8,097 nucleotides of DNA from Saprospirales bacterium (GCA_024642645.1 JAHEAS010000130.1:1-8097), one strand, 5' to 3'. Positions 1 through 6,272 are shown, counted from the stretch's first letter. The notes: generated from the letters alone by a model not told the origin. Translations and numbers: made by a program.

Positions 1-165
1 AATATTAGCAAAAAGGGCTGAATAACCTGAAAATATCATCTAAAAGGTTGGGGTAAAATCATTGCGCTTTTTGTGGAGATGAATGTTATTGCAATCAACC
101 AGAACGGGCATCAGCCGAAAGGGTATCGTCAATTTTTAAGCATCTTTTTACAAAAAACATTTACC

Positions 166-822
166 ATGAAACCGCATAAATTTCTCATCGCATCCCTTTG
201 CGTTTTGCTTTTTGGGCAGGTATCACCCGGGCAAATGCTGAATCAGGGAAACTTTCTTGTTGGCGCAAACGTCGGGTTCTCAAGGGCTCAAACGGAGCGC
301 AACGTGAGCACCAACAACCAGGAGACCAAGGGTGAAGGCCCTGCTTCTACACAGTTCAGTATTGCGCCGAATGTTGGCTATTTTTTAGCTGACAACTTTG
401 CGCTGGGCATCGGATTGGATTACACACTGAGTTCAGTGAAACAGCCAAACGAGGACCGCACGGACGACAGTGACTTGCTTTTCGGTCCTTTTGTCCGCTA
501 CTACATACCGATTGATAATGACATGGCCGTTTTTCTTGTCACCAATTTTGGTTTTGGAAATTCTTCTGACGAGACGTTGGTAGGAACGAACACCAAGCGC
601 ATCAACACCAACATTTTTGCCGTAGGGGTTGGGCCTGGGTTCACCATCTATTCAAGCAATGGCATCGGACTTGAGGCAATTTTCAAATACAATTTTGCAC
701 GAAGCAAATTCGACACCGAAGATGCTGGCATAAAAACAACGACCAAGGCCATCACCAATCAGTTTGATATCGGACTAGGAGTCCAATTCTACTTTGGCGG
801 CCTCAAGCGTTTAGGTAGTTAA
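166..822 (+). CDS. Outer-membrane beta-barrel protein, secreted, 218 aa
   Basis: Small porin-like protein expected to sit in the outer membrane; its substrate or partner cannot be read from the sequence. Residues 1-23 form a signal peptide (MKPHKF, then a hydrophobic stretch through LCVLLFG, ending near SPGQ). The rest is a chain of alternating amphipathic strands rich in Gly and aromatic residues: FLVGANVGFS, FSIAPNVGYFL, FALGIGLDYTL, LLFGPFVRYYIP, AVFLVTNFGFG, IFAVGVGPGFTIY, GLEAIFKYNFA and a final FDIGLGVQFYFGG, about eight strands. This matches the OMP_b-brl type of 8-stranded barrel in Bacteroidota. The frame is open upstream to a GTG at 73 and an ATG at 79, but those starts would bury the signal peptide behind 29-31 polar residues, so I chose the ATG at 166. 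No Shine-Dalgarno and no clear promoter box are visible upstream. It ends before the two-way terminator at 895-939. The fold is well supported; the function is unknown. Confidence 0.85.
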   Translation: MKPHKFLIASLCVLLFGQVSPGQMLNQGNFLVGANVGFSRAQTERNVSTNNQETKGEGPASTQFSIAPNVGYFLADNFALGIGLDYTLSSVKQPNEDRTDDSDLLFGPFVRYYIPIDNDMAVFLVTNFGFGNSSDETLVGTNTKRINTNIFAVGVGPGFTIYSSNGIGLEAIFKYNFARSKFDTEDAGIKTTTKAITNQFDIGLGVQFYFGGLKRLGS

Positions 823-894
823 CCAACCAAGGAAAGTGGGTGAAATAAGGTACCGTTTTCACACACGTTCCTTAACTTCTTGAGATTGGTCGTA

Positions 895-939
895 AATAAA
901 AAATGGCTTCCTGTATGATGCAGGAAGCCATTTTTTATT
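895..939. terminator. Two-way intrinsic terminator between convergent genes
   Basis: A perfect 19-bp inverted repeat (895-913 with 921-939) encloses a 7-nt loop at 914-920. The stem core is TGGCTTCCTG / CAGGAAGCCA, flanked by six A on the left and six T on the right, so a U-tract follows the hairpin whichever strand is transcribed. It lies 72 bp after the stop of the plus-strand barrel gene and 14 bp after the stop of the minus-strand zinc-ribbon gene, and very likely ends both transcripts. Confidence 0.93.
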
Positions 940-953
940 GAGAAAAGGCTCGC

Positions 954-1232
954 TCATGAACCAACCCTCTCTACCTCCCTAACCCTTATTTTTCGGATTT
1001 CTTCCAGCAACCAACTGTCCAAGTTGCGGTACCACTCCAAATGTGGTGACCATTGGCCACAGCCACCTACCGCAGGTTCATGGCAACACGTTTCTTCCCA
1101 CTGCTTACTGCAGGCTGGACAGCGACCTGCCGTGTCGAAAGTATGCCAAGTGTGCCCACAGATGCACGACCACATATCGGCGGGAGTTGGCTCCCATTCA
1201 CATTTCGGGCAAGCGATTTTAACCTCAGCCAT
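954..1232 (-). CDS. Small zinc-ribbon protein of unknown function, 92 aa
   Basis: Cytoplasmic, Cys-rich protein with no signal peptide. It carries CPKC (C8, C11), then WSCICGHTWHTF (C23, C25, H27, H30), CPAC (C38, C41), C49/C50, C58, and WSPHLEWY (H64), followed by a short charged helix (72-88). The two CPxC pairs plus the CxCGH element fit one or two zinc-binding ribbons. The pattern CPKC...WxCxCGHxWxTFxTxGRCPxC...WSPHxxWY resembles a small conserved hypothetical family found in several bacterial phyla; the family's role is not known to me. The ATG at 1230-1232 is the natural start because the Cys pattern begins at residue 8. There is no clear Shine-Dalgarno, only an A-rich leader. No promoter box lies immediately upstream, so it may be read through from rpsU and the small ORF 15 nt upstream. 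It ends at the terminator 895-939. The overlapping plus-strand reading frames have no recognisable protein features. Confidence 0.85.
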   Translation of the reverse strand: MAEVKIACPKCEWEPTPADMWSCICGHTWHTFDTAGRCPACSKQWEETCCHEPAVGGCGQWSPHLEWYRNLDSWLLEEIRKIRVREVERVGS

Positions 1233-1247
1233 GGTGCTTTATTTTAT

Positions 1248-1361
1248 TCAACTTGAATGTATCAAATAGAAAAACCGGGCTTCAATGGGGTACGCTCTCG
1301 CAATGTAGAGCTGGCCAACGAAGTCCGGTCGTTTGTTTTTCTTGTGGGCAATGGCCACCAT
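1248..1361 (-). CDS. Possible small protein gene, 37 codons, between rpsU and the zinc-ribbon gene
   Basis: An ATG-to-TGA reading frame on the same strand as its neighbours, starting MVAIAHKKNKRPDFVG and ending FFYLIHSS. An SD-like AGGA sits 5 nt upstream of the ATG, a better site than those of most genes here. Base use by codon position looks coding: for codons 2-29 I count about 19/28 G or C at position 3 against 11/28 at position 2. It stops 15 nt before the start of the zinc-ribbon gene, a spacing typical of an operon. The product would be basic at the N terminus with a hydrophobic, aromatic C terminus and no recognised domain. It could also be a remnant of a larger gene. Part of it coincides with a long inverted repeat (1274-1329), so the base bias could instead come from RNA structure. 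Confidence 0.4.
   Translation of the reverse strand: MVAIAHKKNKRPDFVGQLYIARAYPIEARFFYLIHSS
1274..1329. repeat. Inverted repeat with nested hairpin inside the small ORF
   Basis: A 10-bp stem (1274-1283 with 1320-1329; ACCGGGCTTC against GAAGTCCGGT, one G.U) encloses 36 nt, in which a second 5-bp stem (GCTCT 1294-1298 with AGAGC 1307-1311) closes an 8-nt loop. No U-tract follows directly on either side. The fold is not a tRNA: there is no 7-bp acceptor, anticodon arm or TTC loop in the right places. Confidence 0.45.
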
Positions 1362-1374
1362 TTTTTCCTAAAAG

Positions 1375-1405
1375 CCAAAATGACTTTTGGGAGCGGAAGC
1401 CCAAA
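1375..1405 (-). terminator. Weak terminator or attenuator-like structure after rpsU
   Basis: Read on the minus strand, TTTGGG (1391-1386 paired with 1405-1400) can form a 6-bp hairpin with an 8-nt loop. The overlapping CCAAAA/TTTTGG (1390-1385 with 1380-1375) can form another with a 4-nt loop, followed by CTTTT. The two share bases 1385-1390 and cannot form together. The element starts about 25 nt after the rpsU stop and ends about 13 nt before the small-ORF start. Stems are short, so this is a weak call. Confidence 0.3.
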
Positions 1406-1429
1406 CGCCTATAGTTGAAAGCCGGAAGC

Positions 1430-1624
1430 TTAAATTTCTTCCCGACGCTTCTTCTGCTCCAAATAGATAGCCTTGAGGCGCTCTGCCCGCTTGATGATAG
1501 AAGGCTTCGTAAAATCCCGGCGGTTACGCAGTTCTTTCAAAGTCTGCGTCTGCTGGAACTTGCGCTTGAAGCGCTTAAGTGCCTGATCAATGGATTCGCC
1601 GTTTTTGATTTCTGTAATCAACAT
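1430..1624 (-). CDS. rpsU: 30S ribosomal protein bS21, 64 aa
   Basis: Component of the small ribosomal subunit platform, next to the 3' end of 16S rRNA. The sequence has the family's hallmarks: GESIDQALKRFKRKF near residues 9-23, then LKELRNRRDFTKPS (29-42), followed by a basic helix to the C terminus (KRAERLKAIYLEQKKRREE). The length of 64 residues is normal for Bacteroidota bS21. The start ATG at 1622-1624 gives the canonical MLI N terminus. In Flavobacterium, bS21 helps hide the anti-Shine-Dalgarno sequence of the ribosome, which explains why most genes in that group lack SD sites. Here the rpsU leader just before the ATG is TTCAATTTTTAATTT, with no SD. A good -7 box lies at 1723-1730, giving a leader of roughly 90 nt. 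Downstream on the same strand are the small ORF and the zinc-ribbon gene, which may share its transcript. Confidence 0.96.
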   Translation of the reverse strand: MLITEIKNGESIDQALKRFKRKFQQTQTLKELRNRRDFTKPSIIKRAERLKAIYLEQKKRREEI

Positions 1625-1722
1625 AAATTAAAAATTGAACTTTAAGTGCCAAAAGGTCTGATTTTACTGCTATTTTCAGTTTCAGTGCCAATGGCTGATT
1701 TCTGAATTTTTCTAATGGGGCG

Positions 1723-1730
1723 CAAATTTA
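1723..1730 (-). promoter_or_regulatory. Bacteroidota -7 promoter box for rpsU
   Basis: On the minus strand this reads TAAATTTG followed by CG, a full match to the Bacteroidota primary sigma consensus TAnnTTTG with the common trailing GC context. No well-spaced -33 TTG was found; the nearest (1745-1748) leaves a gap of only 14 nt. Transcription would begin near 1717, about 90 nt upstream of the rpsU start. Confidence 0.5.
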
Positions 1731-1900
1731 AGGAAGTTTGTCAACAAAATGGTGTTAGCAGCTTTTTTGAGGAAATATTTTTTAAAAAAAATAAAAAAAA
1801 CGCCCAGTTAGTGCATGTTTCCACAAGTGCCGTACCTTGCCACAGCTTGAAAGCGCCCTCTCCAATCGGTTTTTTTAAACTAAACAAACAACCCTTTGTC

Positions 1901-3196
1901 ATGAAAAAATACTTGTTAATGCTTAGCTGCTGCATGATCACGTTTCTTGCCGTAGCTCAAACCAAATCCATCAAGAACTCACCAACGCTCAGCGAAGCAA
2001 CACCCGAAAGCCAAGGCTTCAGTTCAGAACGGATGAACAGGCTCGACGGCTTTATTGAACAGTCAATCAAGGACGGGGACATCCCAGGTGCCGTGTTGCT
2101 CATCGCCCGCAACGGCAAAATCATTCGCTGGAAAGCCTTCGGCATGGCAGATAACACCAGTAAACGGGCGCTCAAGCGGGACGATATTTTCCGCATCGCT
2201 TCACAATCTAAAGCCATCACCTCCACCGCCGTGATGATGCTCTGGGAGCAGGGCAAGTTCCAGCTCGACGACCCTATTTCAAAATACATCCCCGAGTTCA
2301 AAAACCCGCAAGTGCTCAAGGATTTCACCTATTCTGACACTTCGTGGACGACCGAGCCTGCCAAGTCCGAAATCACCATCCGCCACCTGCTCACACATAC
2401 CAGCGGCCTCGGTTATGGTGTCATTGACGGCGACGAGCGCTTTAAAATGATGTACCACAAGGCGGGCGTCACCGACCTTTTCACCACTGAAAACATCGCT
2501 ATCGGCGAGAGTGTGAAAAAGTTGGCGAAGCTGCCGCTGCACCACAATCCCGGCGAAAAGTTCACGTACAGCGAGGGTCTCGACGTTTTGGGCTACTTCA
2601 TAGAGGTGGTATCTGGCGAACCGTTCGACGTTTTTTTAAAGAAAAACATTTTCGACCCGCTGGGCATGAACGACACCTATTTTTACCTTCCTTCGGAAAA
2701 AGCCAGCCGCCTCGTGACTGTGCAAAAACCGGAGAACGGCCAGTGGGTTCGCTATCCTGTGACTTTTTACGACACGGACTACCCCATCAAGGGTGCCAAA
2801 CGGTTTTTCAGCGGTGGGGCTGGCCTTAGCAGCACAGCGAGGGACTACGCCACTTTCCTCCAAATGTACCTCAACGGCGGTGAGTTGAACGGCAAGCGCT
2901 TATTGAGCCGAACCACAGTAGATGCCATTTTGACCAATCAGATAGGGGATAAATTCTCATGGGATGATGGCAAAGGATTTGGGCTGGCCTTTGCCATACT
3001 GAATGAAAAGGGCGAGGACAAAGGCGGCAAAGGCAGCGCCAGCACTTTTGACTGGGGCGGCTATTTCAACACCACCTACTTCGCCGACCCACAAGAGCAT
3101 ATCATTGGAATTTTGATGAAACAGACACAGGGTACGGTGAGCGACGAAACGAGCGGGTACCTGCGGCAACTGATTTATCAAGGGTTGGATGATTGA
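1901..3196 (+). CDS. Secreted serine hydrolase, beta-lactamase/esterase class C family, 431 aa
   Basis: Exported serine hydrolase of the PF00144 family (class C beta-lactamases, DD-peptidases, EstB-type esterases). Residues 1-19 form a signal peptide cut near AVA|Q. The catalytic SxxK motif is S101-Q-S-K104 in FRIASQSK; the tyrosine motif is Y223-S-E in FTYSEG, in place of YxN; HTSGL lies at 166-170; SGGAGLSST at 304-312; and the third box is WGG at 385-387 rather than KTG or HxG. YSE and WGG point to an esterase or peptidase-like enzyme rather than a true beta-lactamase. The substrate cannot be read. The frame is open back to 1715, but that start adds 62 lysine-rich, low-complexity residues before a clean signal peptide, so I used the ATG at 1901. 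Upstream, TACCTTGC (1833-1840) loosely resembles a -7 box; no SD is seen. The gene diverges from rpsU and converges with 3258-3938. Its codons look more GC-rich than those of the flanking genes. Confidence 0.92.
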   Translation: MKKYLLMLSCCMITFLAVAQTKSIKNSPTLSEATPESQGFSSERMNRLDGFIEQSIKDGDIPGAVLLIARNGKIIRWKAFGMADNTSKRALKRDDIFRIASQSKAITSTAVMMLWEQGKFQLDDPISKYIPEFKNPQVLKDFTYSDTSWTTEPAKSEITIRHLLTHTSGLGYGVIDGDERFKMMYHKAGVTDLFTTENIAIGESVKKLAKLPLHHNPGEKFTYSEGLDVLGYFIEVVSGEPFDVFLKKNIFDPLGMNDTYFYLPSEKASRLVTVQKPENGQWVRYPVTFYDTDYPIKGAKRFFSGGAGLSSTARDYATFLQMYLNGGELNGKRLLSRTTVDAILTNQIGDKFSWDDGKGFGLAFAILNEKGEDKGGKGSASTFDWGGYFNTTYFADPQEHIIGILMKQTQGTVSDETSGYLRQLIYQGLDD

Positions 3197-3257
3197 GCAA
3201 GCAGCCTTGCCCAATCCCCAACTCCCCAAACGGGAAAAGTTTTAGGTGTTTATCCCG

Positions 3258-3938
3258 TCAAATCTTCGTTATCAATTTGGTGCCAAGCAACAAACCTTTG
3301 GCGTCCTTCAGACATGCTATATAAGTACCCTTAGCAAGATTAGCGAGGTCGTACCACTGCCCTTCAGCAACCTCAAACTCAACTAACTGATTGCCAGCAA
3401 GGCTATAAACTTCAAGTACTGAAACATGGGTTTCAGAATTGGCTATTGTGAACAAGCCAGAAGACGGGTTTGGATAGATATTGAAATCCATCTTCTGCAC
3501 CTCCTTTAAGCCAGAAGTCATACCTGAGTCGAAGACATATACTGCTGTGACGCTGTTGTTTGCGTTATTGATGTCCTTGATTAGCAACTCAACCAGCGCA
3601 TAGCCCTCAAATACATTTTCGAGCCGTAGGTGAACATCGAGCAGGCTGGAAGCACTTGGCCCCAATTCTACCTCCATGGAATCTACACTTCCAGAGAAAC
3701 AATTGTTTTTGTCGCAAATAAGCGTGTGCCATGGAGCTGGCATTATGACTTCATTGCGTACCCACCGATAGGTCTTCAATTGGGGAAGGGCATTAGTAAA
3801 TTTATTATGTGCCACCTCCTCGTAATCGTCCGTTATTCCACTAAAAATCGTATCGGATTCGAGCAGTATTTGGGCATTTACATCTGATAAGGAAACATTG
3901 GCTATTAATAGTGCAGCAAAAAGTAATTTTAGATTCAT
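3258..3938 (-). CDS. Secreted T9SS cargo protein with unrecognised N-terminal domain, 226 aa
   Basis: Exported protein, expected to be carried across the outer membrane by the type IX system. Residues 1-23 are a signal peptide (ending DVNAQ). Residues 150-226 are a type A sorting domain: FNIYPNPSSGLFTI, then SVLEVYSLAGNQLV, then DLANLAKGTYIACL and a final lysine-containing strand GTKLITKI. The middle part (24-140) is a beta-rich domain with a close cysteine pair (C75 and C80 in WHTLICDKNNCFSG) and strands such as LLDVHLRLENVFEGYALVELLIKD. I do not recognise it with certainty; similar short beta domains with a W...C...C pattern occur in other small Bacteroidota sorting-domain proteins. It lies 78 bp downstream of the thioredoxin-containing cargo gene on the same strand, with a strong hairpin between them. 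I see no TAnnTTTG box in the gap, so transcription may come by read-through. No SD is present. Confidence 0.87.
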   Translation of the reverse strand: MNLKLLFAALLIANVSLSDVNAQILLESDTIFSGITDDYEEVAHNKFTNALPQLKTYRWVRNEVIMPAPWHTLICDKNNCFSGSVDSMEVELGPSASSLLDVHLRLENVFEGYALVELLIKDINNANNSVTAVYVFDSGMTSGLKEVQKMDFNIYPNPSSGLFTIANSETHVSVLEVYSLAGNQLVEFEVAEGQWYDLANLAKGTYIACLKDAKGLLLGTKLITKI

Positions 3939-3956
3939 TGTTGAATTAATTTAAGG

Positions 3957-3987
3957 AGCCACGCCTCTCTTTACGAGAGGCGTGGCT
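3957..3987 (-). terminator. Strong hairpin between two T9SS cargo genes
   Basis: A perfect 13-bp GC-rich inverted repeat (3957-3969 with 3975-3987, core GCCACGCCTCTC / GAGAGGCGTGGC) with a 5-nt loop. It lies 29 nt after the stop of the 738-residue gene and 18 nt before the start of the 226-residue gene. The minus-strand sequence after it (TCCTTAAATTAATT) is only partly T-rich. It may be a partial terminator, an RNA-stabilising or processing hairpin that sets different expression levels, or both. Confidence 0.65.
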
Positions 3988-4016
3988 TAGTTTATTTTCA
4001 TTATTATTAAGAAGTA

Positions 4017-6233
4017 TCAACGGTTCATCACCGTGAATTTCTCAGTCAGTTTGCCTGTTCCGTTTGTCAGTTGTACGTAGTATAAGCCCGCCGAAAGGTC
4101 AGCGACATTGGCTTTCAACTGTTGGTGTCCAGCCATAAAATCATGGTCAGCCAATACTTTCACCGGCTGGCCAAGTACGTTGTAAACAACTATCTCAAGT
4201 GGCATGGACTCCGTTAAGCTGAAACGGATATTCAATTCACTGTTGACTGGATTAGGGAAAAGCGAAAGACTGTTGACTGCTGTCAGGTCTTTAACCGCAC
4301 TGGCCACTGGGTTTACATCCAGATAAGTCTCGTCTGCTGTAAATTCGAGTTGGTTCAAGTCTTTACTCACAACGACATCACCATTACCGTCCGTAATTAT
4401 CAAGTAGCCACCGCCACCATCAACAACACCGTCACCGTAAGAATCGACAAGTAAGAATTCGTAGCAATCGTTAATATCCGCAGGCAATGAAATCTGTTGT
4501 TCCACTAGTTCACTCGCAGAGTAAGCACCTGGGTCTCCGGCAGTTGTACCACCTTGCCCACCGCCATTTGGCCCAACCAATTCGTTTCCGCCAGAAGCCA
4601 TCACAACGCCTGCCGAGTTGGTCAATTGCCAGTAAATTTCATAGGCATAACTGTCGAGCTGAAGTTCTAACGAAAGCTCGTTATTGTCTGTGTAATTACG
4701 TTGGAATGAGGTTGTAATACTGTTCTTATAATCGTAGGTATCGTCTTGCCCATTGATGGCAGAGATGGAAATGGTCAGCGGGTCAACCGATTCTGTAAAA
4801 GAGAGGGGATCAAGGCTTACAAAGCCCACCTCTCCAACAGCGATATTGCCAGTCCATTGTTTGACCTGGAGCGTACCAGCAGGGCTAGTCACTTCAAAGG
4901 TGGCCGAAGTAATAGCCGTAGCTCCAAGGTTTTGCAAGCTGATGGTTGGCGAGTAGGTGTATGTGCCACAAAACGAGCCTTTCTCACCGCTGTACCAAAC
5001 AATGGCGCCATTGTTTTCGATGGAATTGGCGCCTTCGAGGCTGAAAGGAGCGGATTCTTCCTCTTCAAATTGGCCACCTTGCAAGACTATATTGCCAGCT
5101 TGGTCACTAATTTTATAATAGCCATTTCCTTCCACACAACAAATCCCATCTCCGTAGGAATCGTAAATGGCAAACTCATAACAGTCATCAGCTGGAAGTG
5201 TTATTTCATGTGTATATACCGTAGATGCTCCAGTATATGTGCCCGAGCCATCTATTCCGCCAACCACGGTAGCATTACCACCTGAGTAATAGGCGTCACC
5301 ATTGGCATTCCTGATTTCCCAGTAGGTTTCGCCGGGATAATTGTCAGTCTTTATCTCCAACGTCAGGATGTTCTGGTTAGCCACTGCGGTAGAAAGTGTG
5401 GCATTCGCTGTAACGCTGTTGTTGTTGGCGTCATCGTCTGTTGTACCATTCACCGAGGTAACTTCTACTTTCATGGTGGCATCTGCATCAATGGTTACAT
5501 CATTGAAAATTACAGTCTCCAGTTGGTAAGTGTTCAGGTTGCCCGCCCAATCGATAGTTTGGGTTAAATTGCCATTTACACTCAGGTTGACTGTAGCTGC
5601 AGTCAGATTGCTGGTGCCTAGGTTTTGGATAAGCGCGGAAGGAGCAAAAGTCTGGGTTTGACAAAATGCACCACTGAAGCCCGTGTACTGAAGTACAGCT
5701 GCGTTATTGACGCCAGCGGCAACGGCACAATCTCCATTCATAGCATAAATTTCAGCAGTGGGGGATTGAGGAACTTCCGTAACCAACCGGTTGGAGCAGA
5801 TATGGTAAATAGTCGGGTAGTAGGTAATTTCATAAAGTTCGGCCAACCAACCCGCATCGTCAACGATGGGATAAGGCGTTCCTGTCACCCAGTCACCTTG
5901 CGTGCTGTTGCCAGTCCCGTAAAGGTCATCAAGCGTAGTATTATCATCGCCTTCAATCATGAAAACGAACATCTCATTGGTGCCATTCGGGCCATATTGT
6001 TCATAAAGGTTTTCGAGTGCGCCACTCTGGTGATAAGACCAGCAAGGGCCACACCAAGTAGCGGAAACGTCAATTACGACAGTCTTTCCTTGGTCGAGCA
6101 ATTCATAAAGATTCCAAGTATTTCCATTGATGTCAGTAGCTGTAAAATCGGGAGCGATGCTGCCGTCGGCCAATTGCGCATTTGCGCTCAAGCCAACCAA
6201 TGCAAAGCAAATAAGTGTAAAGAGTTTTTTCAT
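4017..6233 (-). CDS. Secreted thioredoxin-fold T9SS cargo protein with duplicated CARDB/DSYGDG modules, 738 aa
   Basis: Large exported, probably surface-attached protein. In order: signal peptide 1-20 (ends SANAQ); a TlpA/AhpC-like thioredoxin fold at about 21-170 with WCGPC (C61, C64) after VVIDVSAT and the expected cis-Pro in YYPTIY (P140); a first CARDB-like Ig domain (182-283); a first DSYGDG domain (289-400), with DNYPGETYWEI near its start and YDSYGDGICC at 357-366; a second CARDB-like domain (411-515); a second DSYGDG domain (519-636), with VDSYGDGVVDGG at 596-607; and a type A sorting domain (652-738), with LFPNPVNSELNIRF, VYNVLGQPV and ADLSAGLYYVQL. The Asp/Gly-rich DSYGDG loops look suited to calcium binding (inference). 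The CGPC site suggests disulfide exchange or reduction outside the cytoplasm, but the substrate is unknown. A good promoter lies at 6273-6305; no SD. Long reading frames on the opposite strand are shadows. Confidence 0.92.
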   Translation of the reverse strand: MKKLFTLICFALVGLSANAQLADGSIAPDFTATDINGNTWNLYELLDQGKTVVIDVSATWCGPCWSYHQSGALENLYEQYGPNGTNEMFVFMIEGDDNTTLDDLYGTGNSTQGDWVTGTPYPIVDDAGWLAELYEITYYPTIYHICSNRLVTEVPQSPTAEIYAMNGDCAVAAGVNNAAVLQYTGFSGAFCQTQTFAPSALIQNLGTSNLTAATVNLSVNGNLTQTIDWAGNLNTYQLETVIFNDVTIDADATMKVEVTSVNGTTDDDANNNSVTANATLSTAVANQNILTLEIKTDNYPGETYWEIRNANGDAYYSGGNATVVGGIDGSGTYTGASTVYTHEITLPADDCYEFAIYDSYGDGICCVEGNGYYKISDQAGNIVLQGGQFEEEESAPFSLEGANSIENNGAIVWYSGEKGSFCGTYTYSPTISLQNLGATAITSATFEVTSPAGTLQVKQWTGNIAVGEVGFVSLDPLSFTESVDPLTISISAINGQDDTYDYKNSITTSFQRNYTDNNELSLELQLDSYAYEIYWQLTNSAGVVMASGGNELVGPNGGGQGGTTAGDPGAYSASELVEQQISLPADINDCYEFLLVDSYGDGVVDGGGGYLIITDGNGDVVVSKDLNQLEFTADETYLDVNPVASAVKDLTAVNSLSLFPNPVNSELNIRFSLTESMPLEIVVYNVLGQPVKVLADHDFMAGHQQLKANVADLSAGLYYVQLTNGTGKLTEKFTVMNR
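4326..5003 (-). repeat. Second copy of the CARDB + DSYGDG module
   Basis: Residues 411-636 of the 738-residue protein repeat the plan of residues 182-400. Matching landmarks are FCGTYTYSPTISLQNLG against FCQTQTFAPSALIQNLG, NELSLELQLDSY against NILTLEIKTDNY, IYWQLTNSAG against TYWEIRNANG, and CYEFLLVDSYGDG against CYEFAIYDSYGDG. The copies have diverged well beyond recent duplication: this one has a glycine-rich insert near 553-570 and lacks the CC pair after DSYGDG. Confidence 0.75.
5034..5690 (-). repeat. First copy of the CARDB + DSYGDG module
   Basis: Residues 182-400 of the 738-residue protein. The module holds an Ig-like domain that starts LQYTGFSGAFC and a second beta domain ending in the Asp/Gly loop YDSYGDGICC and ESAPFSLEG. 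It keeps Cys at 351, 365 and 366. Compared with the second copy it is shorter in the loop before CYEF. Confidence 0.75.
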
Positions 6234-6272
6234 AAAAATTTGATTTGATAAAATAATATTTAGCTAGCAAGG

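Noticed and set aside
66..73. Promoter box for the barrel gene (GCTTTTTG)
   Set aside because: Lacks the TA of TAnnTTTG, and the TTG at 48-50 is only about 15 nt upstream, so neither element is convincing.
73..165. N-terminal extension of the barrel protein from GTG 73 or ATG 79
   Set aside because: It would put about 30 polar residues before a clear signal peptide, which would block export; the ATG at 166 is the better start.
1024..1269. Plus-strand reading frames over the zinc-ribbon gene
   Set aside because: The minus strand has the ordered CPxC motifs and a terminator just after its stop; the plus frames are shadows.
1274..1329. tRNA-like or integron attC-like fold
   Set aside because: Arm lengths and conserved loop bases do not fit a tRNA, and there is no integrase or cassette array nearby to support attC.
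1715..1900. N-terminal extension of the serine hydrolase
   Set aside because: The 62 added residues are low-complexity and lysine-rich, come from A/T-rich promoter sequence, and precede a normal signal peptide starting at 1901.
1901..1935. Lipoprotein signal in the serine hydrolase (C10, C11)
   Set aside because: The residues before C10 are MLS, and the hydrophobic stretch ahead of it is too short; the type I cut near AVA|Q fits better.
3230..3258. Hairpin ACGGGA / TCCCGT between the convergent hydrolase and T9SS genes
   Set aside because: Only 6 bp with a 17-nt loop, no U-tract, and it overlaps a stop codon; too weak to call a terminator.
4746..5285. Long plus-strand reading frame inside the T9SS gene
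   Set aside because: Fully antisense to a protein with clear domains; its own translation has no family features or start context.
5625..6248. 207-codon plus-strand reading frame over the thioredoxin domain
   Set aside because: Antisense to the CGPC domain and signal peptide of the real gene; translation shows no recognisable domain.
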